Source: a virus. From it: a DNA stretch of 28,009 nt. Position 1 is the first letter of the stretch. The number at the start of each line of letters is the position of its first letter. The stretch spans positions 1 to 28,009 of IMG/VR virus record IMGVR_UViG_3300035698_019318; one strand, given 5' to 3'. Below the pieces are notes generated by a model that did no database searches, was not told the origin of the DNA, and saw only the letters and a program-made list of their open reading frames with translations. Below are positions 1 through 7,442 of this stretch, in pieces. A program made the position numbers and the translations under genes.

Positions 1-296
1 AGAATGAAAAATCTAACACCCAAGCGACAGACGTAACCCCTACCCCCATATGGAATTACGGGCTTCGAAACCAAGAGCCTAACACCCAAGACCAAAAAAA
101 CCAACACCCAAGAATGAAAAATCTAACACCCAAGGACGAAAATCTTACAACCCAACACCCAAGATCAAAAAATCTAACACCCAAGAATGAAAAATCTAAC
201 ACCCAAGCGACAGACGTAACCCCTACCCCCATATGGAATTACGGGCTTCGAAACCAAGAGCCTAACACCCAAGACCAAAAAAACCAACACCCAAGA
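1..296 (+). repeat. 183-bp in-frame direct duplication
   Basis: Bases 1-113 are identical to bases 184-296, an offset of 183 bp or 61 codons, and the match ends at 114/297. The duplication carries several iterons plus a unique insert that includes CATATGGAATTACGG. The copy extends to the first base of the window, so its true left edge is not visible. Perfect identity suggests recent duplication or strong homogenisation. Confidence 0.9.
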
Positions 297-923
297 TCAA
301 AAAAGCTAACACCAAACAAGAACAGTATTACAAGAACAAGTACTCTCTCTCCCCTACCCCTCTCAGATTGCGAAGCCGAAAAAAGCTGTGAGAGAGAGAC
401 CTTTTTAGAAGACAAAAAGCAAAAGCATGAGGACACAGCAGAAACGCAGACTACCGGCGACAGTCTGCTAAAAGAATCACTCTCAGAGCTTGACAGGTCA
501 TATATACCACAGTCCCCGAACTACCAAGCCGCAGGGCGCATTATAACGTATTTCAAAACCCAAACCGGCAAAGCCACGCGAGACCGCAGATTCATATTTG
601 ATTTATTGAAAACTTATACCGAGGGCGAACTAAAAAAAATAATACGAATAAAAAAAACCGACCCGTATTACGGGAAAAACCCGGATGCGCTGTCAGTTTA
701 CAATGTTCTTGGTAAAAGATCAATTGACGCTGTTATAGACAAGCCAGAAGATTACTACAGAAAAAAAGCACACAAAACCCCGGAAGAAATAAAAGGATTC
801 ACTCACCCGGAAACAGGTAAGAGTGTATCGCTGGCAGAATATTTGCAGGCGAAAAAAGACCAGGAGGGAAACAAGAGCGATGATGCAAGACGATTATCAG
901 ATACCTCAGTCGCGGGATATTGA
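3..923 (+). CDS. Phage replication initiator-like protein (5' partial)
   Basis: The frame is open from base 3 with no stop, so the gene probably begins upstream; the first in-window ATG is at 114. The N-terminal half is low-complexity (repeated NTQ, QHPR and LTPK motifs) and is encoded by the iteron-like array. The C-terminal part, from about codon 175 of the open frame, has a short helical domain (IITYFKTQTGK, then YGKNPDALSVYNVLGK). This resembles the conserved C-terminal domain of phage DnaD/O-like replisome organisers. Its position directly before a DnaB-type helicase, with a 44-bp overlap, fits an initiator that loads the helicase at the origin. The DNA-binding domain would lie in the missing upstream part. 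The family assignment is inferred from a weak motif match plus context. Confidence 0.6.
   Translation, partial: NEKSNTQATDVTPTPIWNYGLRNQEPNTQDQKNQHPRMKNLTPKDENLTTQHPRSKNLTPKNEKSNTQATDVTPTPIWNYGLRNQEPNTQDQKNQHPRSKKLTPNKNSITRTSTLSPLPLSDCEAEKSCERETFLEDKKQKHEDTAETQTTGDSLLKESLSELDRSYIPQSPNYQAAGRIITYFKTQTGKATRDRRFIFDLLKTYTEGELKKIIRIKKTDPYYGKNPDALSVYNVLGKRSIDAVIDKPEDYYRKKAHKTPEEIKGFTHPETGKSVSLAEYLQAKKDQEGNKSDDARRLSDTSVAGY
15..317 (+). repeat. Iteron-like array, 22-bp phasing
   Basis: AACACCCAAG occurs exactly at 15, 81, 103, 125, 154, 176, 198, 264 and 286, with a degenerate copy (AACACCAAAC) at 308. Successive distances are 66, 22, 22, 29, 22, 22, 66, 22 and 22, so nearly all are multiples of 22 bp, about two helical turns. 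The array sits inside the initiator-like gene, as the lambda origin sits inside gene O. It is a candidate replication origin. Confidence 0.7.
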
Positions 924-2241
924 AGATGCTGTATTGGGATCGGTCATGTATGACCAAGACGCCGCCAACATAGTAATGGACAGTCTTACCCGGAAAGATT
1001 TCTACAGCGTACAATGCGGCGCGATATTCGCGGCAATGTCAAGGCTTCACGAGAATAACGCACCAATTGACCAGTTGACGATGGTAACTCAGTTGCACAA
1101 AGACGGCAATCTTAAAAAGGCTGGCGGTGAGTCTGCTGTAGCTCGATTGATAATAGAAACAACAAGCGCGGCAAACATCGCTTATCATTGCGAAGTATTG
1201 AGAGACAAGACGCTGAAAAGAAGTATTTTGGCGCGAATAAGAACCGCAAGCTTATTATGCTACGAAGACAGAACGGAAGGAATAAACATATTATCGGACC
1301 TCGAGGCTCAGCTAACCGATATAAACAAAGATGAAAAACATGATGGATACGTACCTGTATCAAAAGAAATCATTGCAACGATGGAAAAGTTTGGGGTAAT
1401 AAATAACAGCGAAAACAGAATAATCGGGGTAAACACCGGGTTTCCGAGTCTGAACAGAGAAATAGGCGGGCTCCAGAATGGCAGATTAACTATTCTTGCC
1501 GGGAAAACGGGTGAGGGAAAATCAGCACTCTCTCTTGAATTTGCCATGAATGCCGCAAGAACGCAAGTCCCGGTTGGGTTATTTAGCCTCGAAATGAGCG
1601 CTGAAGAGATCGCAGGGCGAATGATACAAAACCTTTCTCCGTTCGATGTAACAAAAATATATCAAGAAAAGCTAAAAAACGAAGATTGGGCGATGCTAAA
1701 TAGCGGGGCAAGTAAAGCTTACGAGATGAATATATATATTAGCGATCAGGGCGGTATTTCAATAAGTGAGCTCATGGCAAGAGCAAAACGAATGAAGCGA
1801 GAGAAAGACATTGGGTTAATAATAGTAGACTATCTCCAGCTTGTAGCCGGGCGTGGCGACTCTCAGGAGCAGAGAATAACAAGCGTAAGCCGGGGATTAA
1901 AAACACTCGCAAAAAATCTAAAAATCCCGGTGGTGGCACTTAGTCAATTCAATAGAAAAGTTAATGAGAGCAACGATGAACCAGAGTTGCAACATTTAAG
2001 AGAATCAGGGGCTATTGAGCAGGATGCAGACACGGTATTGATGTTATTCAATCGACACGCCGGGTTTGAAGACGGCGCGTTTTTTGACTACAATGAAGGC
2101 GCTTATAACGAATATGTGAGAGAATTGACAATCAAAAAAAACAGAGGCGGTAAACTCGGTAAAAAAATATTAATGCTCTGGAAACCAGAGTATACAAGGT
2201 TTGGTGAAATCAGTTACGAAATGAAAGGCATTTGCCAGTGA
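880..2241 (+). CDS. dnaB: Replicative DNA helicase, DnaB family
   Basis: This hexameric 5'-3' helicase would unwind the phage replication fork. The start at 880 follows AGGAGGG (862-868) and gives 453 aa, the usual DnaB length; the frame is open further upstream but without a ribosome site. The N-terminal domain begins with DIEDAVLGSVMYD. The RecA-like core has a Walker A motif GKTGEGKS at residues 208-215, the Walker B-like IGLIIVDYLQLV, the VVALSQFNR segment and the LRESGAIEQDADTVL motif ahead of the final strands. The gene overlaps the initiator-like gene by 44 bp, and its stop overlaps the next gene's GTG by 3 bases, so the three are probably co-translated. Confidence 0.95.
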   Translation: MMQDDYQIPQSRDIEDAVLGSVMYDQDAANIVMDSLTRKDFYSVQCGAIFAAMSRLHENNAPIDQLTMVTQLHKDGNLKKAGGESAVARLIIETTSAANIAYHCEVLRDKTLKRSILARIRTASLLCYEDRTEGINILSDLEAQLTDINKDEKHDGYVPVSKEIIATMEKFGVINNSENRIIGVNTGFPSLNREIGGLQNGRLTILAGKTGEGKSALSLEFAMNAARTQVPVGLFSLEMSAEEIAGRMIQNLSPFDVTKIYQEKLKNEDWAMLNSGASKAYEMNIYISDQGGISISELMARAKRMKREKDIGLIIVDYLQLVAGRGDSQEQRITSVSRGLKTLAKNLKIPVVALSQFNRKVNESNDEPELQHLRESGAIEQDADTVLMLFNRHAGFEDGAFFDYNEGAYNEYVRELTIKKNRGGKLGKKILMLWKPEYTRFGEISYEMKGICQ

Positions 2242-2744
2242 TAAAAAGCTTTGTTATAAAAATTTCTCCCGAAGGGAAAAGAGAAAGCAGGTCATATGCG
2301 ATAAAAGGGAAATGGAGCAATAAAAAAGACGGATGGACAACAAAACAAACAAAAGACAACAAGCAAAAGGCTTATGAAGCTGAAATCATTCCAGAGTTGA
2401 AAAAGTTTTCACCACATTCACCGATAGAAAGCCCTGTTATATTGGGCGTAAAAGCGTTTGTTAGAATGCCAAAATATATATCATCCGTTCCGTGGAAAAA
2501 CCAGGCGGCTGAACTCGGGCTAATACGTCCAGCGAAAAAACCGGACTTCTCAAATTTATTAAAGTGTATTGAAGATTGCATGACGCAAGCGGAATTTTGG
2601 AAAGACGACAGCCAGGTTATCAATTACACAGAAGACAGCGGCAAATATTATTCCATGAATCCACGATGGGAAATAAAAATAATTGAATTTCACAATATTG
2701 CTAATAAAAAAGAGTTTTTGCAGATACAAGAGAATATACAATAA
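2238..2744 (+). CDS. rusA: RusA-like Holliday junction resolvase
   Basis: RusA enzymes are dimeric endonucleases that resolve Holliday junctions during recombination and replication. The signature here is KKPDFSNLLKCIED (D103) followed by FWKDDSQV (D123, D124) and a PRWEIKI strand. The second Asp of the usual DxDN motif is Ser105, so one expected metal ligand is changed. I prefer the GTG at 2238, which forms GTGA with the dnaB stop and has AAAGG at 2225-2229; a TTG at 2232 is the alternative. The 168-aa length is somewhat longer than E. coli RusA (120 aa), mainly at the N-terminus. Placement between helicase and SSB fits a recombination and replication role. Confidence 0.8.
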   Translation: MIKSFVIKISPEGKRESRSYAIKGKWSNKKDGWTTKQTKDNKQKAYEAEIIPELKKFSPHSPIESPVILGVKAFVRMPKYISSVPWKNQAAELGLIRPAKKPDFSNLLKCIEDCMTQAEFWKDDSQVINYTEDSGKYYSMNPRWEIKIIEFHNIANKKEFLQIQENIQ

Positions 2745-2788
2745 TTAACAAAAAAAGAATAAAAATAACATAAAAAGCAAAATAATAC

Positions 2789-2817
2789 TTGGTTTGTCTA
2801 CTGATTATTTTTATTTT
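2789..2817 (+). promoter_or_regulatory. Possible sigma70-type promoter
   Basis: TTGGTT and TATTTT are separated by 17 bp in the A/T-rich 124-bp gap after the RusA-like gene. Both hexamers are imperfect and the region is biased towards A/T, so this is weak. It would drive the small ORF at 2869 and ssb. Confidence 0.3.
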
Positions 2818-2868
2818 TAAATTAGCTCCAGCACACTAAACCCAAGCAAAGGAAGAGAGGAAAAGGCA

Positions 2869-3159
2869 ATGAAAAAAACACCCCCGAAAAACCACCATTA
2901 CGAAGTTGTTTATTTATTTAACAAAAACCAAAAACCAATGGCGGGAAGGTTATTCTTCATAAGTAAAATTGACTACGAGCAGTCCCCGCCTGAATTAATC
3001 GCAGAAATCAAGGCAAAAATACGGGAAAGCGTACTCACCAGAGTAGCAATAGAATCCATCAAAGAAATGCTTGTATGGAATGAAAAAGCATATTTCCGGT
3101 ATCTGCCGCCCGTAAGAAACAACGCAAAAATGCAGTGTGAACTCGTATTAGTAAGCTAA
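2869..3159 (+). CDS. Hypothetical protein, 96 aa
   Basis: I do not recognise this protein. It starts at an ATG preceded by GAGAGGAAAAGG, a good ribosome site. The sequence is basic at the N-terminus (KKTPPKNHH), followed by alternating hydrophobic segments (YEVVYLF, GRLFFIS), a helical middle (ELIAEIKAKIRE) and a strand-like end (CELVLVS), suggesting a small alpha/beta fold. It has no signal peptide or membrane segment. It lies 31 bp before ssb in the same direction and probably shares its transcript, so a replication or recombination accessory role is possible but unproven. Confidence 0.75.
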   Translation: MKKTPPKNHHYEVVYLFNKNQKPMAGRLFFISKIDYEQSPPELIAEIKAKIRESVLTRVAIESIKEMLVWNEKAYFRYLPPVRNNAKMQCELVLVS

Positions 3160-3190
3160 AAACAAACAAAAAAACAAGGAAAATAGCGAA

Positions 3191-3721
3191 ATGGCGCACG
3201 GTCTCAACAAAGTTATGCTCATCGGGAATCTTGGTGACGAACCAGAAATAAAATTTACTCAATCCGGGTATACAATAGCAAATATGAGTGTGGCGACAGC
3301 CGAAAACAGAAAAAACGCAGATGAAGAATGGGTTGAACACACGGAGTGGCATCGTGTAACGTTTTTCGGAAAGCTTGCCGAAGTCTGTCAAGAGTATGTT
3401 CACAAGGGAAACAGGATTTACGTAGAGGGCAGACTCCAGACAAAATCATGGGAAACCGAAACAGGCGAAAAGCGATATGCAACCAATATTGTCGGAAATA
3501 AGCTGATAATGCTGACAAGTGCCGCAAACGGCTCAAATACACCACCTGCGGCAGGAAATAATAACAATTCATCATACACCCCCCCACCGAATGCGCAACA
3601 GCACGGGGCGCAACAACAGCGCTCAGGAGAACGTAATGCTTCGACCAGAAACCAGCAGCCCAAATTCGTGCCGCCTCCGGCTTCATACCCGGAAGCACGA
3701 GATGAAGATTTGCCATTTTAA
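3191..3721 (+). CDS. ssb: Single-stranded DNA-binding protein
   Basis: SSB coats single-stranded DNA and recruits replication partners through its C-terminal tip. The OB-fold covers about residues 1-110, beginning LNKVMLIGNLGDEPEIKF and continuing through TEWHRVTFFGKLAEV and GNRIYVEGRLQT, all typical of bacterial and phage SSB. A Gln/Asn/Pro-rich linker follows, and the protein ends in the acidic DEDLPF tip that binds partner proteins. The 176-aa length is normal. The ATG at 3191 has AAGGA 10 bases upstream. It completes the replication block with helicase and resolvase. Confidence 0.96.
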   Translation: MAHGLNKVMLIGNLGDEPEIKFTQSGYTIANMSVATAENRKNADEEWVEHTEWHRVTFFGKLAEVCQEYVHKGNRIYVEGRLQTKSWETETGEKRYATNIVGNKLIMLTSAANGSNTPPAAGNNNNSSYTPPPNAQQHGAQQQRSGERNASTRNQQPKFVPPPASYPEARDEDLPF

Positions 3722-3750
3722 TATTTTAACGTAGAACGAAGAAAGTGGAA

Positions 3751-4221
3751 ATGCCGACAAAAGAAACAACATGGAAGTGTGATATATGTGGTTTACGGTA
3801 CGATACGGAAGAACGGGCGAGAGAATGCGAAAGCCGGGGAAAACCACCTGAATACACGCCTGGTGTCGTGTTTGGAGCCAACGATAGTGATGTAGAAGCA
3901 AGGTACAAAAAAATAGTATTTGCTGTCGCGGGCAATGACATTGAGGGGCATGGAAATGACGTAAATTTGTGGGCGGCGCGTGATACCGGAGCGGGTGATC
4001 ATTTTGGGAAAGGTAGTTGTGGTATGCTTGTATCGAATGGGCATAAGCTTTTTTCAGCAACAGACAGCGGTGTGAACCCATGGAGCCGAAGGTTTTTGCG
4101 AATGGAAAAATGGCTTATATCTCAAAAAATACCGATCCTTGTCTGGAGTGATAACGATATATTTTCACTGAAAGATTACAGGCTTGAATATGCAAAACGT
4201 CACCCGGAAAAGAAAAAATAA
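3751..4221 (+). CDS. Hypothetical protein with N-terminal Cys motif
   Basis: The N-terminus reads TTWKCDICGLRYDTEERA with a further Cys at RECE, a small zinc-finger-like knuckle seen at the start of many phage proteins. The remainder (VVFGANDSDVEARYKKIVFAV, then a Trp/Gly-rich middle) matches nothing I recognise. An in-frame GTG at 3745 is an alternative start; the ATG at 3751 is chosen because GAAAG lies just upstream, though neither ribosome site is strong. The gene follows ssb by 29 bp. Its 3' end overlaps the next ORF by 32 bp, suggesting coupled translation. Function unknown. Confidence 0.75.
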   Translation: MPTKETTWKCDICGLRYDTEERARECESRGKPPEYTPGVVFGANDSDVEARYKKIVFAVAGNDIEGHGNDVNLWAARDTGAGDHFGKGSCGMLVSNGHKLFSATDSGVNPWSRRFLRMEKWLISQKIPILVWSDNDIFSLKDYRLEYAKRHPEKKK

Positions 4222-4396
4222 GCAAGCAAGACCCGCTTGCCCCAATTGCGGGGCGAGCGGGGTAGAAACAGAAATGTTCTGGTTAACACTTGCCACATTC
4301 GGCTGTGATATAACGGCAAAATGCTCAGTCTGTTCGACACGATTCAGAATATATACACCGACAGAAGAAAAATTATTTACAACAGAGGTACTTTAG
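4190..4396 (+). CDS. Small zinc-ribbon protein, 68 aa
   Basis: Two CxxC knuckles, CPNCGASG and CSVCSTRF, separated by about 24 residues, form a classic zinc ribbon. The N-terminus is strongly basic (TRKRKNKQARP), consistent with nucleic-acid binding. The ATG at 4190 is preceded by ACAGG at 4178-4182; a TTG at 4184 is an in-frame alternative. It overlaps the preceding gene by 32 bp in another frame. The exact role is unknown; small zinc ribbons in phage early regions are often transcription or host-interaction factors, which is only a general expectation here. Confidence 0.7.
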   Translation: MQNVTRKRKNKQARPACPNCGASGVETEMFWLTLATFGCDITAKCSVCSTRFRIYTPTEEKLFTTEVL

Positions 4397-4398
4397 CA

Positions 4399-4542
4399 AT
4401 GAAAAAAAAGCACACTAAACCAAATGGAAAACCCCGGAAGCATAAAAAAAGGCATCCATTTTGCCGCATTATTGCCGGAGTAAAAACACAAGACAAACAC
4501 ATTGAATTTCAGCAACCACCACCCTTTAGCTTTCACGTATAA
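4399..4542 (+). CDS. Small basic hypothetical protein, 47 aa
   Basis: The ATG at 4399 lies 2 bp after the stop of the zinc-ribbon gene, with AGAGG at 4383-4387 as a plausible ribosome site. The product is highly basic for its first 25 residues (KKKHTKPNGKPRKHKKRHP) and then has a Pro-rich tail ending FSFHV. I do not recognise it. The charge suggests RNA, DNA or ribosome contact. The frame is open further upstream, but that part is shadowed by the preceding gene. Confidence 0.5.
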   Translation: MKKKHTKPNGKPRKHKKRHPFCRIIAGVKTQDKHIEFQQPPPFSFHV

Positions 4543-4556
4543 TCGGGAGAAAAGTA

Positions 4557-5233
4557 ATGAGTATTGGAGCGGAAGAAGTCAAAAAATATTACAATGATTT
4601 TTTGTCTCGGTTAAAACGAGATCATGTTACCGAAAATAAAAGACATTTCTATTTCCGGGAACATTTCGCATCGCGGTACATAAAGCCGGGGAACACAGTG
4701 CTTGATCTCGGTTGCGGTACTGGTATAACATCTCTCATGATGGCAAACATGGGGGGCGCGTAGATGCTGTTGACATCGCGCCGGATTTGATAAAATACGC
4801 AAAAAAACACTCGGCTCATGAAAATATAAAATATTTCAACACAGATATTACCGAGTTTCGCAAGAATTTGCACATGGGCGTTAAATATGATTTTATTATA
4901 CTCATGGATTGTTTTGAGCATGTTTTCCCGGACAAGATTTACAAACTACGTGATGATGTATTGGCAGATCATTCCCACAAAGATACAATCATATTTCTCA
5001 ACATACCAAGCGCGCAACATACCATATATTTAAAGGAAAACAAACCGCTCTGGCTTCAAATTATTGACGAAGCGTACCCAATTCATTGGATAACGAATTA
5101 TTTTGATAAGATCTGTTATGCTCCGGTAGAAATCGACATTTACAGTATAGACGGTGCTTTCCCTCAGTATAATTCGTTTGTATTCAAGGCGTGTGAGCAC
5201 ATAAACGAATCGCTTTTTATGTATTATCATTGA
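4557..5233 (+). CDS. Class I SAM-dependent methyltransferase split by -1 frameshift at G6
   Basis: Two ORFs together make one methyltransferase-like protein of about 226 aa. Frame 0 starts at ATG 4557 (GGGAG at 4545-4549), carries SAM motif I VLDLGCGTG at residues 48-56 and stops at TAG 4761. The -1 frame continues with GGRVDAVDIAPDLIKYAKK, which is the expected acidic second strand, then YDFIILMDCFEHV, and ends at 5233. The switch point is a run of six G at 4751-4756. Frame 0 there reads ATG GGG GGC, so GGGGGGC is also a proper -1 slippery heptamer. Possible explanations are programmed frameshifting, a true one-base deletion, phase variation or a homopolymer sequencing error. Substrate unknown; the C-terminal half contains no DNA-methylase DPPY-type motif. 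Confidence 0.8.
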
Positions 5234-5325
5234 TAGCTTAAAAGTCATTCGAAACAAGTCAGAAGCTACACGAGTAATCACAAAATATATATTTATATTA
5301 GCACTAAACCCCAGGAGAGAGAATT

Positions 5326-5781
5326 ATGATCTTAGTTTATGTGGATGCATTCGGCAGTGCAATTGAAATCCCAAAATATACGGAATATCTAAAAAAATTG
5401 GGTGTAAAGGCAATGGTAACGGATAGCCCGATGGAGCACATAAGAAACTCGCACAAATATACGCACATATTTCTGGACTATGGCGGGCTTGGCGGCATGA
5501 CGGGTAATGATTTATTTGGCGCGCATTGTCGTGAGATCGACAGGCTTATAATAGAGCATCCCAGCATTGAATTTGTGTTTATATCAGCACTCGGTTCAAT
5601 ATATTTTGAGTCAGAGATGGGAAACATCAAAGAGGCAAATGTCTCTTTTATGGGTGATTTTCTCGATAGCGAAGAGCTTTCTGAACTGCTCGGATTCGAA
5701 CCGCCTGAGAAAACCAAGCCAAAATTACTTATTGCCCCGGATAAACCAAAGAAGAGAAAAACCTTAAACTTGAAGTGGTAG
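5326..5781 (+). CDS. Hypothetical protein, 151 aa
   Basis: The ATG at 5326 has AGGAGA at 5313-5318, a strong ribosome site. The protein has alternating strands and helices: MILVYVDAF, then VKAMVTDSP, THIFLDYGG, then IEFVFISAL and ANVSFMGDF. That order loosely recalls a response-regulator receiver or Rossmann-like fold. The phospho-acceptor arrangement is not clear enough to call it one. The C-terminus is a basic Pro/Lys tail (DKPKKRKTLNLKW). The final codons overlap the earliest possible start of the MazG-like gene. No specific function can be assigned. Confidence 0.75.
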   Translation: MILVYVDAFGSAIEIPKYTEYLKKLGVKAMVTDSPMEHIRNSHKYTHIFLDYGGLGGMTGNDLFGAHCREIDRLIIEHPSIEFVFISALGSIYFESEMGNIKEANVSFMGDFLDSEELSELLGFEPPEKTKPKLLIAPDKPKKRKTLNLKW

Positions 5782-5783
5782 GG

Positions 5784-6323
5784 ATGTTAGCCTTTATAAT
5801 ACATATATATAGCTCAAGAAAGGGTAATAAATTGCCGGAAATAGACAGCATGGAAGCTTACGAATCAGAAGCATCACGCACCAATAGCCAGGGCGAATAT
5901 AGAAAATTGGTGATGAAGCTTATAATAAAAGGCATGACAAAATGCGTGCAAGAACAGACGAATTGCTCGGAAGAGCTTATAAATGAGAAAATTAATGCGT
6001 CAAAAATGCATTATTATATTTATGATGCCATTCAGCCCACATGGAGCATGATGGTTGCGGCTCTGGGATTGTGCGGGGAGGCTGGTGAGTTCGCTGATAT
6101 AGTAAAGAAGCATGTAGCGCGAGGGCACGAACTCGACAGCGCAAAGCTAAAAGAAGAGCTTGGTGATGTGCTCTGGTACACCGTAGCGGGCTGCAAAGCA
6201 ATGAATACGACACTAAGCACCGTAGCGGGTGAAAACATGACGAAGCTCAGGAAGAGATACAAGAACGGCTTCACAGCCGATGAGAGTATCAACCGCAAAA
6301 ACAAAAAGGGGAATGAAGAATGA
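5784..6323 (+). CDS. MazG-like nucleotide pyrophosphohydrolase
   Basis: MazG-type enzymes hydrolyse NTPs or dNTPs, or (p)ppGpp-related alarmones in some phages, to monophosphates and PPi. The conserved all-helical core is at the C-terminal half: GLCGEAGEFADIVKKH (E99, E102) and KLKEELGDVLWYTVAGC, supplying the EExxE/ExxD-type magnesium ligands, then a helix with ENMTKLRKRYKNGF. The N-terminal ~75 residues are not part of the core. The start is uncertain: GTG 5775, ATG 5784 and TTG 5832 are in frame, and TTG 5832 has the best ribosome site (AAAGGG at 5819-5824). The stop overlaps the next ATG (ATGA), coupling it to the exonuclease. A role in dNTP-pool or alarmone control is inferred. Confidence 0.85.
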   Translation: MLAFIIHIYSSRKGNKLPEIDSMEAYESEASRTNSQGEYRKLVMKLIIKGMTKCVQEQTNCSEELINEKINASKMHYYIYDAIQPTWSMMVAALGLCGEAGEFADIVKKHVARGHELDSAKLKEELGDVLWYTVAGCKAMNTTLSTVAGENMTKLRKRYKNGFTADESINRKNKKGNEE

Positions 6324-6892
6324 TATTGACATTTATCGACGTGGAAACGACGGGGCTTGACCCGAAGCACAGCGGGGTAATTCAGATATCAGGCATGATT
6401 GATAGGGGTTTTGGAACCAATGTAGAGCCTTTTAATTTTAAAGTGCAGCCTTTTCCCGGAGACGAAATAACTGACAAAGCATTGTCTGTACCGGGAACGA
6501 CACGGGAGCAGATTGCAACATACAAAGAACCCCAAAATGTATATTGGGATTTGTCAGATAAATTCGATGATGCTGTTGATAAATATAAGAAAACAGACAA
6601 GATGTTTTTTGTCGGGTTTAATGCTATTTTCGACATGAATTTTATGTTTAATTGGTTCGAAAAATGCGGGGATGCTTATTTTGGAAGTTACTTTTTTTAT
6701 CCGCCAATTGACGTTGCTGTGCTTGCGGGACATGCTCTCATGGACAGAAGAGCACAAATGAAAGATTTTAAGCTGGCTACAGTGGCGCAAGAGCTTGATA
6801 TAAGGATTGACAAAACCCGGCTGCATGATGCGATGTACGATATTGAGCTAACGCGGGATATATACCGAACTTTGTTTATGTCGAGGGTTTAA
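6320..6892 (+). CDS. DnaQ-like (DEDDh) 3'-5' exonuclease
   Basis: All three exonuclease motifs are visible. Exo I is TFIDVETTGLDP with D7 and E9; Exo II is GFNAIFDMNFM with D105; Exo III is LHDAMYDIELT with H169 and D174. These four acidic residues and the His form the two-metal active site of DEDDh enzymes. At 190 aa it is a stand-alone nuclease domain, as in proofreading subunits or RNase T-like enzymes. It starts at ATG 6320 inside an ATGA overlap with the MazG-like gene and ends in a TAATG junction with the next ORF. Possible roles are proofreading, end trimming or host DNA/RNA degradation; no phage polymerase is visible here. Confidence 0.9.
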   Translation: MILTFIDVETTGLDPKHSGVIQISGMIDRGFGTNVEPFNFKVQPFPGDEITDKALSVPGTTREQIATYKEPQNVYWDLSDKFDDAVDKYKKTDKMFFVGFNAIFDMNFMFNWFEKCGDAYFGSYFFYPPIDVAVLAGHALMDRRAQMKDFKLATVAQELDIRIDKTRLHDAMYDIELTRDIYRTLFMSRV

Positions 6893-7155
6893 TGATAGCA
6901 GGGAAAAGGTTACTCAATATATACGCCGAAATCTGTCTAAATTGCCAAAAAGAAAACCCCCGCATTAATAAAAAAACATGCCAGTTTTGCAGACTAAAAC
7001 AGCTTAACGATATGGCGGGGCTTGTCAGTGCTGGCATGACAGAGCATGAAGCGTACAAAGAAACTCAGGAGGAAATCGAAAGAAGTGTAAAGGCATTAAG
7101 GAGCCATTCAGTATCAGAGCAACGGTTAAACAGCAGAGCAATAAAGTACGCCTAA
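6892..7155 (+). CDS. Small Cys4 protein, 87 aa
   Basis: It starts in a TAATG overlap with the exonuclease stop. Two cysteine pairs, CLNCQ and CQFC, are separated by about 12 residues and probably bind one zinc ion. The rest is helical and charged (HEAYKETQEEIERSVKALRSH) and could form a short coiled coil. I recognise no family. Translational coupling to the exonuclease suggests a small partner or regulator, but that is inference only. Confidence 0.7.
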   Translation: MIAGKRLLNIYAEICLNCQKENPRINKKTCQFCRLKQLNDMAGLVSAGMTEHEAYKETQEEIERSVKALRSHSVSEQRLNSRAIKYA

Positions 7156-7178
7156 ACCCCATAGCGAAAGACAAAACA

Positions 7179-7364
7179 ATGAAATTTCACGGAGTATCAA
7201 AGCCCGGAACCAGCGTTGCGAATATTCGTTCTTTTACAACAAAAGAATCGAGGGATAACTGGATAGATAAGGACCCCACGACAAGACGGTGTACAAATCA
7301 GAGGGACAGGGATAAGATGAGAACACTACGAAGACATGACGGGCTGGAGCCATATAAGGCTTAA
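7179..7364 (+). CDS. Hypothetical protein, 61 aa
   Basis: The ATG at 7179 is preceded only by a weak GCGAAAG site. The product is small, basic and polar, with RSFTTKESRDNWIDKDP and RRCTNQRDRDKMRTLRRHDG, and no membrane segment. Similar short phage proteins with an aromatic 'RDxW' segment exist, but I cannot name a family. It is the last gene before a 281-bp gap that carries a new promoter, so it probably ends the preceding transcription unit. Confidence 0.6.
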   Translation: MKFHGVSKPGTSVANIRSFTTKESRDNWIDKDPTTRRCTNQRDRDKMRTLRRHDGLEPYKA

Positions 7365-7407
7365 AAGAATCAATACGTAAAAAAAATAACAAATAAGTAA
7401 AAAATAC

Positions 7408-7436
7408 TTGACAAAATGAAGTTAAATGATTAATTT
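7408..7436 (+). promoter_or_regulatory. Sigma70-type promoter
   Basis: TTGACA (perfect -35) and TAATTT are separated by 17 bp in an A/T-rich gap. Transcription would start near 7443. The next items downstream are a terminator-like hairpin (7508-7552) and the first DUF488 gene (7646). Confidence 0.7.
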
Positions 7437-7442
7437 GTAACT

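Noticed and set aside
1-317. CRISPR array
   Set aside because: The repeats are only 10 bp at 22-bp phase, lie inside an open reading frame, and have no unique spacers of constant length or cas genes nearby.
823-879. Upstream start for the DnaB-type helicase
   Set aside because: ATG 823 has no ribosome site; AGGAGGG at 862-868 and the family's N-terminus indicate ATG 880.
5234-5267. Terminator from TAGCTT/AAGCTA repeat
   Set aside because: The stem is only 6 bp with a ~22-nt loop and no T tract.
5234-5325. Promoter in the gap before the 151-aa ORF
   Set aside because: A TATATT is present but no convincing -35 lies 16-18 bp upstream; the A/T-rich gap makes chance matches likely.
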